Counted from the first letter of the stretch, positions 12,421-23,960 are shown. The stretch is 64,000 nucleotides of DNA from Paraescarpia echinospica (GCA_020002185.1 CM034543.1:32220824-32284823), one strand, 5' to 3'. Notes: generated from the letters alone by a model not told the origin. Program-made: numbers and translations.

Positions 12421-14417
12421 ATGCCGATATGCGGAGTGGTTGGTTGTGCGAATCGTCCGGGCGTTACACAGAATGTCAGGTTTTATAAAACGCCGAAAGA
12501 ACTTTTCAATCAAGGAATAGAGACGATGAAACTTAGTGAAGAAAGACGTCGTCTCTGGAAAGCTGCCGTAAACAGAAGCGACATCGCTACAGAGGAACGT
12601 TGGAACCGAATGTTGGTGTGTTCGAAATATTTTGTTGACGGTTAGTATCTTAACATATGTTTAACGCTTTCAACTATTTTGTGCCCTAAATTGTATTGAT
12701 TGATAATATAATTACATTCAAAGCGACGTAGTTAAATTTGACTTGGTTTAGTCCACGGTTACACGGCTATGCTATGATACATCAACGCTGGGCCTATGCC
12801 GCTATGCTAGCCTACTCAGTCTCAGCCTTACAGTTTTCTTAGACTTAGTTAGCCTTAATGATGTTAGTCTTAGACTGCCTTACTCTTAGTAGGCTACTAT
12901 ATTTATGCTGTGGTTCTTGCCCTCTATGCATGTTTATCAAGAGTTATATATGTTTGTTTATTGTTCAACGTTACCTCAATGCCATAGTTAGCTGATACTA
13001 TCAGTACTATTCATTTCATTTTATTAGAAGTCCTGGCCCTAGTATTATAATGTAGTCTATAGATATGCTAACTATGGCCTGTGAATAATACTGTGTTTGG
13101 TTGATATGTAACTTGGATGTAGCATTAATAAAAAACAAATTTGTTTGCTAATTCATAGTTTATTCTGTTTCAGGTGAAAAATCATATTTGCACCTGAACA
13201 CCAACCCTTCATGGCTACCGACATTGGAACTGGGATATAACTCGTCCAACCCTTCATGTTCGTCAGCGAGACATGACCGAGTTGTCGGAAGAAAGCGGAA
13301 GTGAGAGGAAGCGAGTGCTGTGTCAGCGTTGTTAACATTGAATGTGGTTCGAGAGAATGCTGCTGAACCAAGCGATGGTGACAGTCTGTGTGATGACTCG
13401 GTTGTTGATTCGGTGGAAGCGGGCAGTGACATTGCTGATGAAGGTGACGTGCAGGGACATACACGTGATCAAGGCATTCAGACAAGTTTGACTTGTCAGG
13501 GTATATCTGAACTTGAACCCGATAACAGGGCACGGGTTTCAGAAGAGAATCGCAAGCGGGTCTTTTCCTTATACGATAGAGAGATGTATGTTGATGCACC
13601 TAAAAAGGAGTCTTTCTACACAGGGTTGCCAGGAATTGAGGTACTGGATGTGATTTATAATCTGACTGATGAGCATCTGATAGATAATGGAAAACTGTCA
13701 AAGTATCAGCAAATGTTGTTGTGTCTTGCTAAACTTAGGATGAACTACTTGTTCCGAGACATTGCTTACCAACTAAATGTTTCACTTGCTACTGTCCAGA
13801 GATATTTTCACATTACGCTTGATGTCCTGTATGTGAAGCTTAGTTTTATTATCAGATGGCCAGAGCGTTCTGAACTTAGAAAGTCAATGCCGATGTGTTT
13901 CAGATCTGCTTATCAGAGTAAAGTAGCTGTGATCATTGACTGTTTTGAACTGTTCACAGAGAAACCGAGTAGTGCTCTTAATCAGGTTCAAACATACTCA
14001 AATTATAAACACCACCAAACTGTGAAATATCTTATAGGTATAGCTCCACAGGGAAAGGTGACATTCATTTGTGATGGTTGGGGTGGCCGCTCATCTGACA
14101 AGCATTTTGTGGAGAAATCAGGGCTGTTGAATAACTTGCTGCCAGGAGACATCCTGATAGCTGATCGGGGATTCAACATTAGTGATGATGTTGCCTTTTA
14201 TCAGGCGAAGTTGGTTATCCCAGATTTTACTAAGGGTAAGAAACAGCTCCACCCCTTGGAGGTCGCGAACACCAGAAAGATTGCAAATGTCCGCATTCAC
14301 GTGGAACGTGTTATTGGTCTCGTTGTGAGGAAATTTATAATTTTTAATGTGGAAATTCCACTGGAATTTCTTAACCTTAAGCAGGGTGAGACCACACCGC
14401 AGTTGATAAGGTTGTGA
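12421..14417 (+). pseudogene. THAP-domain DDE transposase of the ISL2EU element, broken
   Basis: The transposase would bind the element ends and catalyse excision and insertion in the nucleus. Exon 1 (12421-12640) is a THAP zinc finger with C4, C9, W46 and C67 in place. The fourth ligand is Tyr70 (codon TAT at 12628) where His is expected. The donor is G|GTTAGT and the acceptor is CAG at 13171-13173. Exon 2 continues in frame (GEKSYLHLNTNPSWLPTLEL), then hits TGA at 13302-13304. The same frame reopens to 14417. Counting from 13320, an HTH of the HTH_Tnp_4 kind lies around residues 126-165, and the DDE residues are D207 (VIIDCFE), D282 (LIADRGF) and E329 (HVERVIG). The C-terminal end is frameshifted: DKVVKVCCALSCL lies in another frame. 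The THAP His loss, the stop and the frameshift together mean no active protein. Confidence 0.9.
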
Positions 14418-15285
14418 AGGTATGTTGTGCACTGTCGTGTCTTTGAGTAATAGGATCTCAAATGAAGTCACAGTGTTTGGTCAGGTTAGGCATGTTAGGT
14501 GATGGTCTGTGTTGTCATATATACAGAATGTGCAGTGTTCAGTTAAGTTAGCCAGGTTATGTGGTGGTCTGTATTGTCATGTCTGCATGCGATTTGTATC
14601 AAAGGTATATTGTGTTGTATTAGGTGTGGTTATAATAAAAATGTACAACTTTTTACAAAATGCTATTATTTGTCAAGTTCGATGGATTATATATACAACA
14701 AAATACATTTCAGAAATATAGTTTCAATGTTTAATCCATGTTTTTATAGAATCATATAACAACATGAATTATAACACCCGGATAACAGTAGCACAGAGCA
14801 CTTTACAACACTACACTGTTTCAGTAGACAACTAATCGTTTTCATGCAATTACAATAACTACTTGCTTCATGCTGTATATACAATTTCAGTGATACAATG
14901 TCTTAGTGTTTTACCATCAGCTAACTGTCTTCAGGTAAAACAGCTACTTGATCCATGTTTTATATACAACCATTAACATTGTGATTCAAGTGTCTACGTT
15001 CCGCCTCTTTACAGTTCCACCTTTGCATTGCGAACAGAACTATTTACCCTTCGGCACGCGTTTCAACTGCAGACACTTCACATGATACCATTGTACAGAA
15101 CAGTTCTCATTGTTGCAACAAATCATCTTCCTGCCATCATCAGCACCACCACACACACTAGTGCCTGCCTAGGCTACAGCATTGCTAGACACTAACACCG
15201 ACTTTGTTGTGAAATATTTCATGCACAACTCTGGCATGACACACTTTGCATGGAAGAGCTTGCCCTGTTGTGACTGCTCAGCCCA
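14418..15285. other. Non-coding interior between the two convergent ISL2EU genes
   Basis: Holds the 3' ends of both genes. AATAAA-like signals appear on the plus side near 14635. No further coding sequence recognised. Confidence 0.5.
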
Positions 15286-15959
15286 CTACACCCTATCTGG
15301 CACTATTCTCTCTACATACATCATGTTAGGCGACCACATAACAAAATCACAGTACAATCGGTTGGTGACAAAAAGCTGCATCTGCACCTGATAGTAATGA
15401 CTGTGTGATTTCCGGAAACCACAACCATGACAACTGAAATCATTATGTTGTGCATGCTGTGACATGATATAGGCATCCCTAGCACAGCTCTCGTTAGCTT
15501 TACCCCAGTCTGTGGATGCAGACGTGAAAGACAACTCATTCGGTATGCAGATTTCCCTCAGGACAGACATAGCTGGCTTCTCTATACGTGTGTGACATGC
15601 TGAATAGAACGTTGATGCTGTCACCCTGCCTGCCCTCATGGTGAACCACAACTTACTCTTGCTCTGCGCTTTGGTCTCTTTCATCACAAACTCAACCTGT
15701 TCATCAGATATGTTAATATTGAGAGTGTCCCAATAATCCAGAACTTGTCAATAACAATGTCGGGGTCATTTAACTGGCCCAGATGTCTTGGAGCCCTGTT
15801 ACAGACATACTTTGGCACAAAGCTATCACTGTATGTGCCGTGCAAGGATAACACAACGGCAGTTGGACATGCAAGATATAGTCGTGCAAAGAATGTGTCT
15901 TGTTCATGTTTTGTTGGCGATGGTATGTTGTTTGTGGTAGTGCCAGTGATCCATGGAGT

Positions 15960-16378
15960 AGTAGGTGTGTTGAGTAGCTGGTGTGTGTGTGTAGTAGCTG
16001 ATGTGCGTAGAGTAGCTGGTGTGCGTGGAGTAGCTGGTCTGCGTAGAGTAGCTGGTGTGCGTGTGTAGTAGCTGGTGTGCATGGAGTAGCTGGTGTGTGT
16101 GTGGAGTAGCTGGTGTGTGTGTGTGTAGTAGCTGGTGTGCGTGGAGTAGCTGGTGTGCGTGGAGTAGTTGGTGTGCGTGGAGTAGCTGGTATGCGTAGAT
16201 TAGCTGGTGTGTGTGTGTGTGTAGTAGTAGCTGGTGTGCGTGGAGTAACTGGTGTGCGTGGAGTAGCTGGTGTGCGTGGAGTAGCTGGTGTGCGTGGAGT
16301 AGCTGGTGTGTGTGGAGTAGCTGGTGTGTGTGTAGTAGCTGGTGTGTGTGAAGTAGCTGGTGTGAGCAGAGTGTTCGA
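15960..16378 (-). repeat. 18-bp minisatellite inside the YqaJ gene
   Basis: Unit GTAGCTGGTGTGCGTGGA on the plus strand, with shorter GT-expanded variants, about 22 units. On the minus strand in the gene's frame it encodes [12 protein letters not shown] hexapeptides. It sits between the SWIM and YqaJ segments, in what is normally a variable linker. GT-run variants shift the frame. Confidence 0.9.
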
Positions 16379-17437
16379 TATGGTCCGGGTGAGTGGCTTG
16401 CGCTTCTTGGACGCTGAGGTGAAGTCCATCTCGCTGATTTTCTGGAATGGTGATGCAAACTTCGCAGGGGTGGGGAACAGTCAGTATGCGGGGACGTCTG
16501 TCACCGATGCCTCATTGGCGATTCTCGTCCCGTTCTCCATGGCAAACAGCACAGCCGCGATGCGGCTGCATCCCTCGCTAAGACCGGCCATGCACGTGCA
16601 ATGGGCAGACTGCACGGAACCTTCATCAGCAATGATCAGCCACGGCTCCAAAGGTTTGTCGTTAATCCTCATTGAAAGAGTAACCTGAAACACAAAGAGC
16701 AACCAAATAAAACACAACATCAGGAATGAATATTATAACATGATTACACTGTAAAATGTACTTGCTTGTATGAAGTTTTAACTTTATATATAAATTATAA
16801 GACCTAACATAGCTAAATCAAGGTTTTGTAATTTACTGCATACAAATAAATCATCAACAATAATTAGTGTTTTTTTCATAAAATTTCATTAAATTTAGTT
16901 TAAACATATATAAAATAAAGTTGACCATATCGAAAAGACAGCTTTAGTCTCGGCGCACGGTGGGTACGACCATAGCCTGGCATTGCCATAGGTATATGCC
17001 ATAGCCACAGACTGGTTAGCGCCAGGCTTGCGATCGCGCCTGCGAGACATAACGTCGTAAATATATTATGTTTACCTTCGCACAGATCAGATGGTCTCCA
17101 TTTATGTTCTTGTGAAGTATCTGCCGAATCCACCCGTCTTGGTAGAACTTGTAGGCGTCCAGTGAGTTATAGTTTTTCAGCTGTTCGCTGGTGTACGCAG
17201 AAGGGCTGAATATTAGATAGTTAATCACATCTAGGAAACCGACGTGTGGCCACTTGGTGATGTCTCTCTCCAAACCAGTGGCCACGATGTTGTAAGGGTC
17301 ACATCCGATTATACTCGTCTTTAACAAGATTTAACAAGATTTAACAAGATTTAACAAGACTGCCATCCAAATAAATAACTCTAGATGGCAGGTGGACAAG
17401 GAAGCCCTTTGGCTTGTCGAGAGTCCAACCCTTTTAT

Positions 17438-20129
17438 TTACATATATCCAGCCCTTCTGAGGTATGTGTCGATTTTATTTTTAAACATATTCACATTACT
17501 AGCACCCACACAATCAGGAGATAATCTGTTCCATTCATTCACAGTCCTTTGTGAAAATGAGAACTTTCTTACGTCTAATCTACACTGCTCCTTTATTAAT
17601 GTAACTTCATGTCCTCTAGTCTTTCTATCTTTCTTAACAGAAAAAAACATATTTCTATGAATATTTTCATAACCATTCAATATTTTAAACACATCTATCT
17701 GATCTCCTCTCAATCTCCTGGTCTCTAGTGTTGTTAAACCACATTCTTTTAGGCGTTTTTTATAACTAAGATCCCTCAGTTTTTGTATCATTTTAGTCGC
17801 TCTCCTCTGTACTCTTTCTAGCATATCTGTGTCCTTCTTGCGGTATGGCCACCACGCTTGTATACAATATTCTAAATGAGGCCTAACTATTGTTTGTACA
17901 GCGGTATTATTAGTTCTTTTTCTTTCTATGCTATATTTCGCCTAATCAATCCAAGGATGTGATTTCCTTTTGAAGCTGCAATTCCACACTGCTCTGAAAC
18001 CTTCATGTCAGCACTAATTGTCAGCCCTAAGTCTTTTTCTTTTACAGTATTATTTAGAACAGTTACCCCCATTGTATATTCTACACATACGTTCCCATGT
18101 CCTGTGTGAAGGCATTTACATTTCCCAAAATTGAACAACATTTGCCACTTTTCAGACCATTTGATCAACCTGTCAAGATCATCTTGTAAATGCTGTCTAT
18201 CTCCATCACTTTTAATCCTTCTAAACACTTTTGTATCATCTGCAAATTTCAACACATTGCTAGCTATATCATCGTCCAAATCGTTTATATATATTAAGAA
18301 TAATATAGGTCCCAGTACTGATCCCTGTGGAAACCCACTCAAAACTGATTTCCAGTTTGAAGCCTCCCCATCAACAACTACCCGTTGTCTTCTGTCAATC
18401 AGCCATTTTTCTATCCAGTTAATTATACCATTTCCTGTTCCATGGGCCTTTAGTTTTAGCAGTAATCTCTGATGTGGCACTTTGTCGAAAGCTTTTTGAA
18501 AATCTAAGTAGATGATATCTACTGGTGATCCATCATCTACCCACTTAGTGATATCTTCCAAAAAACATAACATATTTGTTAAGCATGACCTCGCTTTTAG
18601 AAACCCATGTTGAGATGGGTTTATCAAGTTATGTTTAACAAGAAAATCCACCATGTGATCTTTAATTAGTCTTTCTAATAATTTACAAATCACTGATGTT
18701 AAACTCACTGGTCTATAGTTCTCTGACTTGTTTCTCGAACCTTTTTTGAATAACGGTATAATGTTTGCTTCTTTCCATTCTAAAGGAACCACTCCCTCTT
18801 CTAATGACAAGTTGAAAACTGTTGCACGCGGTATGCTAATTTGTTCTACAATTTCCAATAGTAGTTTGGGTGGAATACCATCCACTCCAGGTGATTTATT
18901 ATCCTTCATAGCCCTAATTTTCTTAGCTACCATTTCTGGGGTTACAATTAACTGTCTTAAATAGTCTGATTCTACCCCCTTGAACTTAGCCTCTGGTACT
19001 GTCAGTGAACTAGTGTCTTCTCTGGTAAACACTGAACAAAAATACACATTCAGGTCTTCTGCCATTAAGAATCCTTCTGATATTATATTTCCAGCACTAT
19101 CTTCTAGAGGACCGACCTTATCCTGAACTTTCTGTTTTCTTCGAACATACGCATAAAAACTATTGCTGTCATGTTTTATATTACAAGTTAATTTATGTTC
19201 ATAGCTTCTCTTTGAATTTCTAATTTCAGCTGCAGCTTGGTTTAGTGCTTCTTTATTAATGTTGTAGTCCTCGTCATTTCCAGTACGTCTATATGACTTC
19301 CACATCATTTGATTATACTTAATTTTTCTATGGCTTCTTTCGATAACTGTTTCTTTTTGGACCGTTTCCCGTGTTTTTTAAGGAAACAAATTTGACGATG
19401 ATGCATTCAATTTCACTCGTTAAGATATTCCAGCATTCTGTTGCTGTCTTGTTCTTCAGTGTGTTATTCCAGTCTATCTTTGCTAAATATGTCCTGATGT
19501 CCTCATATTTTCCTTTGTGGAAATTTCTCCTGTAATGCTTTTTACTATTCCTTTCTGATTTTACTTTGATGGTAAAATGTATCTGGTTGTGATCAATATT
19601 CCCCAGTGGCTCACGTATCCTGACATTCTGTGAGGACAAAACTATGTCTAACACATTCTCTCCCTTGGTCACTCCACATGTTGAGAAAGGAAACTATCTT
19701 GTACCAAAACTAAAAACTTGTGGTCCTCACTACCCATACTCTGTAGAGATTTCCATTTTTATGCCAATGGTTGAAATCCTCCATAATAACACAGTCCCGT
19801 TTCCTCACTTCCCTTATAGCGTTTTGTATTTGTTCATTCTCTTCTATGCTTATGTTTGGACTTCGATAAAATAATCCAACCGTTAACGTTGAGTTTCCTG
19901 TAACTATGTTACACCAAACAGCTTCTTCGCAATCTGCTTCTCCGTCTAATTTTATTTCATAAGCCTGGACAGATTCTTTAATATATAAAATAACTCCACC
20001 TCCCCTTCTTCCTATTCTATATTTCCTAAACATTACATATCCTGTCAGTCCCAATTCGGCATCTGAATCATCGGTGGATGCCCATGATTCGGTAATACCT
20101 ATTATGTGAGGGTCAATATATTCTACCAT
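17438..20129 (-). pseudogene. CR1-like copy A ORF2 (endonuclease + RT), few disruptions
   Basis: The endonuclease at 20129-19328 shows IIGITESW and GGGVILYIKES. The GDFN box reads EDFNHWH, so the catalytic GD is altered. The RT is one open block of 460 codons, 19308-17926, with NYRPVSLTSVICKLLERLI, motif A YLDFQKAFDKVPH, GFPQGSVLGPILF and catalytic KFADDTKVF. The C-terminal part at 17824-17438 holds MLERVQRRATKMI. Two or more frameshifts/stops break the whole. It is among the better preserved RT blocks in the window. Confidence 0.85.
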
Positions 20130-20302
20130 AATGTTTAGTTCATTTCTTTTGTTTACTATACTCCTTGCATTTAAACAAACACATTTATATCCAGCTTCAG
20201 AACAGTTTTCCAGACTGTTCTTTGCTGAATTATTTTTGCTGTCTTTATTTATGCCTCCAGTTTCAGGCTTCTCTGCGAGTCCCCCCTACGAATTTAGTTT
20301 AA

Positions 20303-21638
20303 TTAGATGCAACCTGTCCCACTGTCAAAAGATCTCAGCAGATTCTCTGAGAATACTGCTGCCCCCTTTCCACTTAGATGGAGGCCATCTCTCATGTACA
20401 TATCTTCTCTCCCAACAAAGTACCCCCATAAATCTAAGAATCCCACTCCCTCTTCTTCACACATCTGCTCAACTAGTGCGTTGATCGCCATCCTCTTACG
20501 GTTTCTCTATGATGACCCCCTTCCTCCCATTACTGGCAAAATTCCTGAGAGAACAACCTGTTCCTCTCTTGTCTTCTTTAGATTTCTTACTAGATGTAAG
20601 TACTTCTGAACTATCCCAGTTGTTCCCTCCTTGTCTGCATTGTTTGTCCCTACATGTACTAGTATAGACCCTCTCTTGCCATGCCCCAATACCTTCTCTA
20701 CCCTTTCGGTCACATGCTCTATCCTAGCCCCCGGTAGACATACAACAACGTCCTTCCCCTCGCATATAGTCTTGTCTGTTTTTCTCAGAATTGAATCCCC
20801 CATAAGCACTCTCTCTTTTCTCCTTGCCCCCTCAATCACTGCCTCGGAGTAGCTCCTCCGGTTTGCATATGTCTGGTTGTTGTCTTTTCCTCTTGCCGTC
20901 TTCTCTCCTGTCACATTCTCTTACATTCCTTTCTTTCCTGTCGCGTTTTCTGTTGTCCCCTTTCCTCCTGTCATATTCTCTTCTAGCACATTTACTCTCA
21001 CTTCCTTTCGTCCCTTCATCTTTCCTCCCATCACATTTTCTTCTCTCCTGTCACCTTCATGGCTGTCAATTTTTCTGTTTTTTGCTGAACACTCTGTCTT
21101 CTTCTATCTGTCTCACAGTCTTACCAACTGCCTCTGTGGTATCTACCTCTTCACCACCTGTATAGCTGTCGCGTCTCTCCTCGTTCTCTACAGTCTGACT
21201 ACCTGTTGATCTATCCCCACTGACCCGTTTTCTTTTTCTCTGCCGAACACTTTTCCTCCGTCCTTCTGTCTTCTCAATTTCTTGTTCCTTCACACCGGTC
21301 ACCTTCCCTCCTCTCAGTCTCCTTTCTTCAGTCTCCGTGTCACAACTCTGGTCCTTCTGTGTTGTAGAATTCTCAACTCTCTCCGCGTCATCCCTCTCTG
21401 CTCCATCTATTTCTATGTTGAGTCTCACCTCCATATCCTTCACTATATCCGTCAACTTAAACACCTCCTTCATCATACATTCCACCCTCAAACACCCCAT
21501 ACACCGAAAGGTGAATTCGTCATCTTTGGTCTCTGCCCATGATTTTGGACAGCCAGACAACGCAAAATCCACCCAGCTCTGGCAGTCGTTGCAAACTAAG
21601 TGTTGTTTTGCCCTGAGTTGCCGCTTGCAAGGTGCCAT
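20303..21638 (-). pseudogene. CR1-like copy A ORF1 (zinc finger + esterase), frameshifted
   Basis: ORF1 proteins of CR1 elements bind RNA/DNA. The esterase is of unknown role. From ATG 21638 the frame reads MAPCKRQLRAKQHLVC with a Cys-rich PHD-like finger (C-N-D-C, SWVDFALSGC, FRCMGC), then a charged linker. It is open to 21066. The esterase block (20914-20303) has the SGNH signature MGDSILRKTDKT, HVGTNNADKEGT and DGLHLSGKGAAVFSE (catalytic Ser and the D-x-x-H pair). Frameshifts separate the two blocks and interrupt the esterase near 20507, so full-length protein is not made. Confidence 0.85.
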
Positions 21639-22259
21639 ATCATAATTTATTTATGTTCAAAATAGTTTTTATATAGTCTTTGAAAATACTTTTCTGTGTA
21701 CAATTTACACCAGATTGTTTAGGTTATAGTTAGTTATATTTGTTAACACACAGTGACACACCGTGCCTTACCTAGTTACGATGTCTTTACAAAGACTGTT
21801 TCCTGTGTACTAATATACACTTTAAAAGGTTGTTATTTCAGGTTCTAATTACTCATCTAACTACATCGATTATCGCAAATAACACTATTCTATTGTCGTT
21901 CACGTTAACTTCGCCAGTGACCTACTTTGTAAACAACGTTCCGATTACATTAACGTCCCCAATTATCGCTCGCAAATCGCCTACTTTTAATCTACCCTAG
22001 ATTACTCCCTCTAGCTAACTTTTAAACCAAAAATATTGCTTAATATATATCTATAATTAAGTTATGTATGCTATACACTCAATAATATCACTTATCTTGA
22101 TCAAATATCCTTACATTTTCTCAAGTTTGCTGCACCAAATTCAAACCAATTCACCACCGGAAGTTCCCATGTAGGCATCTTTTCTCGGTATCGTTTTCGA
22201 ACGTCTTGTGGAAGGCATTTCATGTACTCGGAACACACAATTTCTATATCGCTTGCCAT

Positions 22260-22359
22260 GACTACTACGAAGCTTGGGAACTAAAATGGCCGCGCGCAGT
22301 GCAAATTGGGTAATTTTTATCACGCGCACTCAAACCGGTGACGTCAGTGAAAACAAGCA
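22260..22359 (-). promoter_or_regulatory. Right end of ISL2EU: TIR and presumed YqaJ promoter
   Basis: Only about 80 bases separate the right TIR (22338-22359) from the YqaJ start codon at 22259, so the promoter must overlap the TIR. The TIR holds TGACGTCA, the classic CRE/ATF palindrome. The left TIR carries the same site upstream of the transposase start. No TATA box seen. The regulatory role is inference. Confidence 0.45.
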
Positions 22360-23400
22360 ATTAAGATACGCGAAGCCACTTCAATCCCGAGACTGATTCA
22401 ACACGGTGTTCCGCAGGGCTCTGTCCTAGGTCCAGTACTGTTCAACACGTACATTCTACCTCTCGCGGGCATCTTCGAACGCCATCAGATCCGCTACCAT
22501 ATATACGCGGATGACACTTAGCTATATGTTGAGTGTCCGCCATCGAATCATGCCGATGCACTACGAAAAATTGATAAATGTGTGTGTGACGTAAGACGCT
22601 GGCTGAATTGCAACCTTCTCCTACTAAACGCGACCAAAACAGAAGCCATCGTTTTTCGTTCTACCGCCGTCCGCTCGCCTTCTGCAGTGTCTACCATCGA
22701 TGTATGTGGGTCCACCATATCACTGACGCCGACTGTTCGTGATATCGGCGTTATACTTGACATCAGGTTTGACTTGTCGGCTCAAGTATCGAAAGCCTGT
22801 CGCGCTGCTTACTCAAATCTATTTCGCATTGCCAAGATACGAACAAGCATGACAATTACAGCATGTAAGACTCTCGTCCACTCCATTGTTACATCACGGC
22901 TCGACCACGGGAACGCTGTATGGCATCTCCAACCGCCTCTTGCACCGTCTTGGCGGCCAGAGTCGTGCTGCGAATCAGGCGGGGCGACCGGCGAAGCATG
23001 ACGGCCGCATCGCAACAGCTCCACTGGTTACCCGTGAAGTACCGCATTGCGTACAAGTTACTCGTCATTGTGTTTCGCGTCCTCCATGATCGGACGCTTA
23101 CGTACCTCGCGTCGCTCATCACGCCGTACGTGCCGCGCCGCGTCCTGCGATCTGCCGACCGCGCGTTGCTGGCCGTTCCGCGCCACAACCTCGAACGATA
23201 TGGCCGCCGTTCTTTCTCTCGCGCGGGGCCAACTCTGTGGAACGCGCTACCTGAGGATCTGCGTCTGACCGAGTGCATGGACACATTTAACGCCCGTCTT
23301 AAAGGAAATAAAAATAAGGCATTAACTAAAATCCTTTTTCCAAGTGTACAAAAAATTTAACATTGTATGTAACATTTGACAACATTAAACAAATACAGAA
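22360..23400 (+). mobile_element. L2-like LINE (copy X), 3' part
   Basis: Continues LINE X after the ISL2EU element in the same frame: KIREATSIPRLIQHGVPQG, then SVLGPVLFNTY. The catalytic YADD box at 22505-22520 is intact but is followed by TAG where DDTQLY is expected. From 22582 the C-terminal half is open (WLNCNLLLLNATKTEAIVF, RDIGVILD). After a frameshift near 22930 come HWLPVKYRIAYKLLVI and RAGPTLWNALPEDLR. A short A-rich tail follows to about 23400. Confidence 0.85.
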
Positions 23401-23960
23401 AAATACATTTGTAGCATAATTTCGATTTTAAGCCCGTCTGTGAAGCGATTCCCGCGGAAAATGAAATTGTAATGACCTAGGCGATCACGTGGTATCGTGA
23501 CGTCACTTATGACACACACTCGCAGCAGGCCGACCTTTTCCATGCATTCAAACCATGTTTACAAGGATAGCATTTTGGATCGAAACGAGCGTCAGAATGA
23601 GTTATTGTGCAATATTCCTACGTAATACAAACACTAGTCATCATAGAGGAACAAGCAGTTATCTTACGGTTCCACATGAATCGAATTTTATTCAAAACAA
23701 CGAATGCGAATGGGACTACAAGTCGACTAGGTTTCGTCGAGCTTGCCTTGGCCTGGGCTCGTTTTCAGAATAATTATATCGAATGCAACCAACGGGAGAT
23801 AATCTACACCAATAAACATACATAGTAAACAGATATTGTATCCAGCTACAGAAAGTAACATGTATAATCTCATAATATCACTAGAATATTGAAATGAAAT
23901 ATGAAGTAGAAGTTGTACAATTTATCATAACAACTTAAATCAGTCAGTAAATTTCTGTTG

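Larger units (their letters stand above)
17321..22165 (-). mobile_element. CR1-like LINE copy A, near full length, inserted in YqaJ exon 1
   Basis: About 4.85 kb on the minus strand. The 3' end is a short tandem array of TTGTTAAATC (17321-17359, about four units). The 5' end is at CTTCCGGTGGTGAATT. The same 5' sequence begins copy C at 49619, which confirms that this is element sequence. ORF1 carries a PHD-like zinc finger and an SGNH-type esterase. ORF2 carries an endonuclease and RT. Zinc finger plus esterase in ORF1 is a known arrangement of CR1-clade LINEs. Removing it joins WE to KTSIIGC in frame in the YqaJ gene. No obvious target duplication. Confidence 0.9.
15286..22259 (-). pseudogene. 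SWIM/YqaJ-type nuclease gene of the ISL2EU element, broken three ways
   Basis: Second gene of the element. YqaJ domains are phage-recombinase-like exonucleases, and their role in transposition is not established. Exon 1 starts at ATG 22259 (MASDIEIVCSEYMKC) and is cut after MPTWE by LINE copy A. It resumes at 17320 (KTSIIGCDPYN, DITKWPHVGFLDVINYLI) and ends at 17076 before a GT donor. The intron is 16685-17075. Exon 2 begins at 16684 with a SWIM zinc finger, AHCTCMAGLSEGCSRIAAVLF, whose ligand His is Arg. A TGA follows VTDVPAY. Next come an expanded hexapeptide repeat and the YqaJ region: LWFTMRAGRVTAS, TDWGKANESCARDAY, YYQVQMQLFVTNRLYCDF. The stretch between CGF and SHYYQVQ is too short. The catalytic core usually found there (the Asp and the E-x-K motif) is deleted. 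One frameshift precedes the YqaJ region, near 15690-15740. Confidence 0.87.
12339..22359 (+). mobile_element. ISL2EU-type DNA transposon (two genes), inserted into LINE X
   Basis: The ends are TGCTTGTTTTCATGTGACG at left and its near-perfect inverse at right (22338-22359). The element is flanked by the dinucleotide AT on each side (12337-12338 and 22360-22361). Removing it together with one AT restores the reading frame of the host LINE exactly, which proves the boundaries. Inside are a THAP plus HTH plus DDE_Tnp_4-type transposase (plus strand) and a SWIM plus YqaJ nuclease gene (minus strand), in tail-to-tail orientation. This gene pair is the hallmark of the ISL2EU group of the PIF/Harbinger-related superfamily (family knowledge). 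The original element was about 5.2 kb. The rest is the CR1-like LINE copy A. Both genes are broken, so this copy cannot move itself. Confidence 0.9.

Noticed and set aside
15684..16429. Minus frames of Thr/Pro/His-rich repeats as independent proteins
   Set aside because: They are part of the broken YqaJ gene linker and its frameshifted shadow frames.
20131..21645. Plus-strand Ser/Leu-rich frames of 60-117 codons
   Set aside because: Antisense shadows of CR1 copy A ORF1. The same shadows appear opposite ORF1 in copies B, C and D.
22141..22329. 62-codon minus frame starting MRVIKITQF
   Set aside because: A shadow of the YqaJ first exon in another frame, running from the TIR into LINE copy A.
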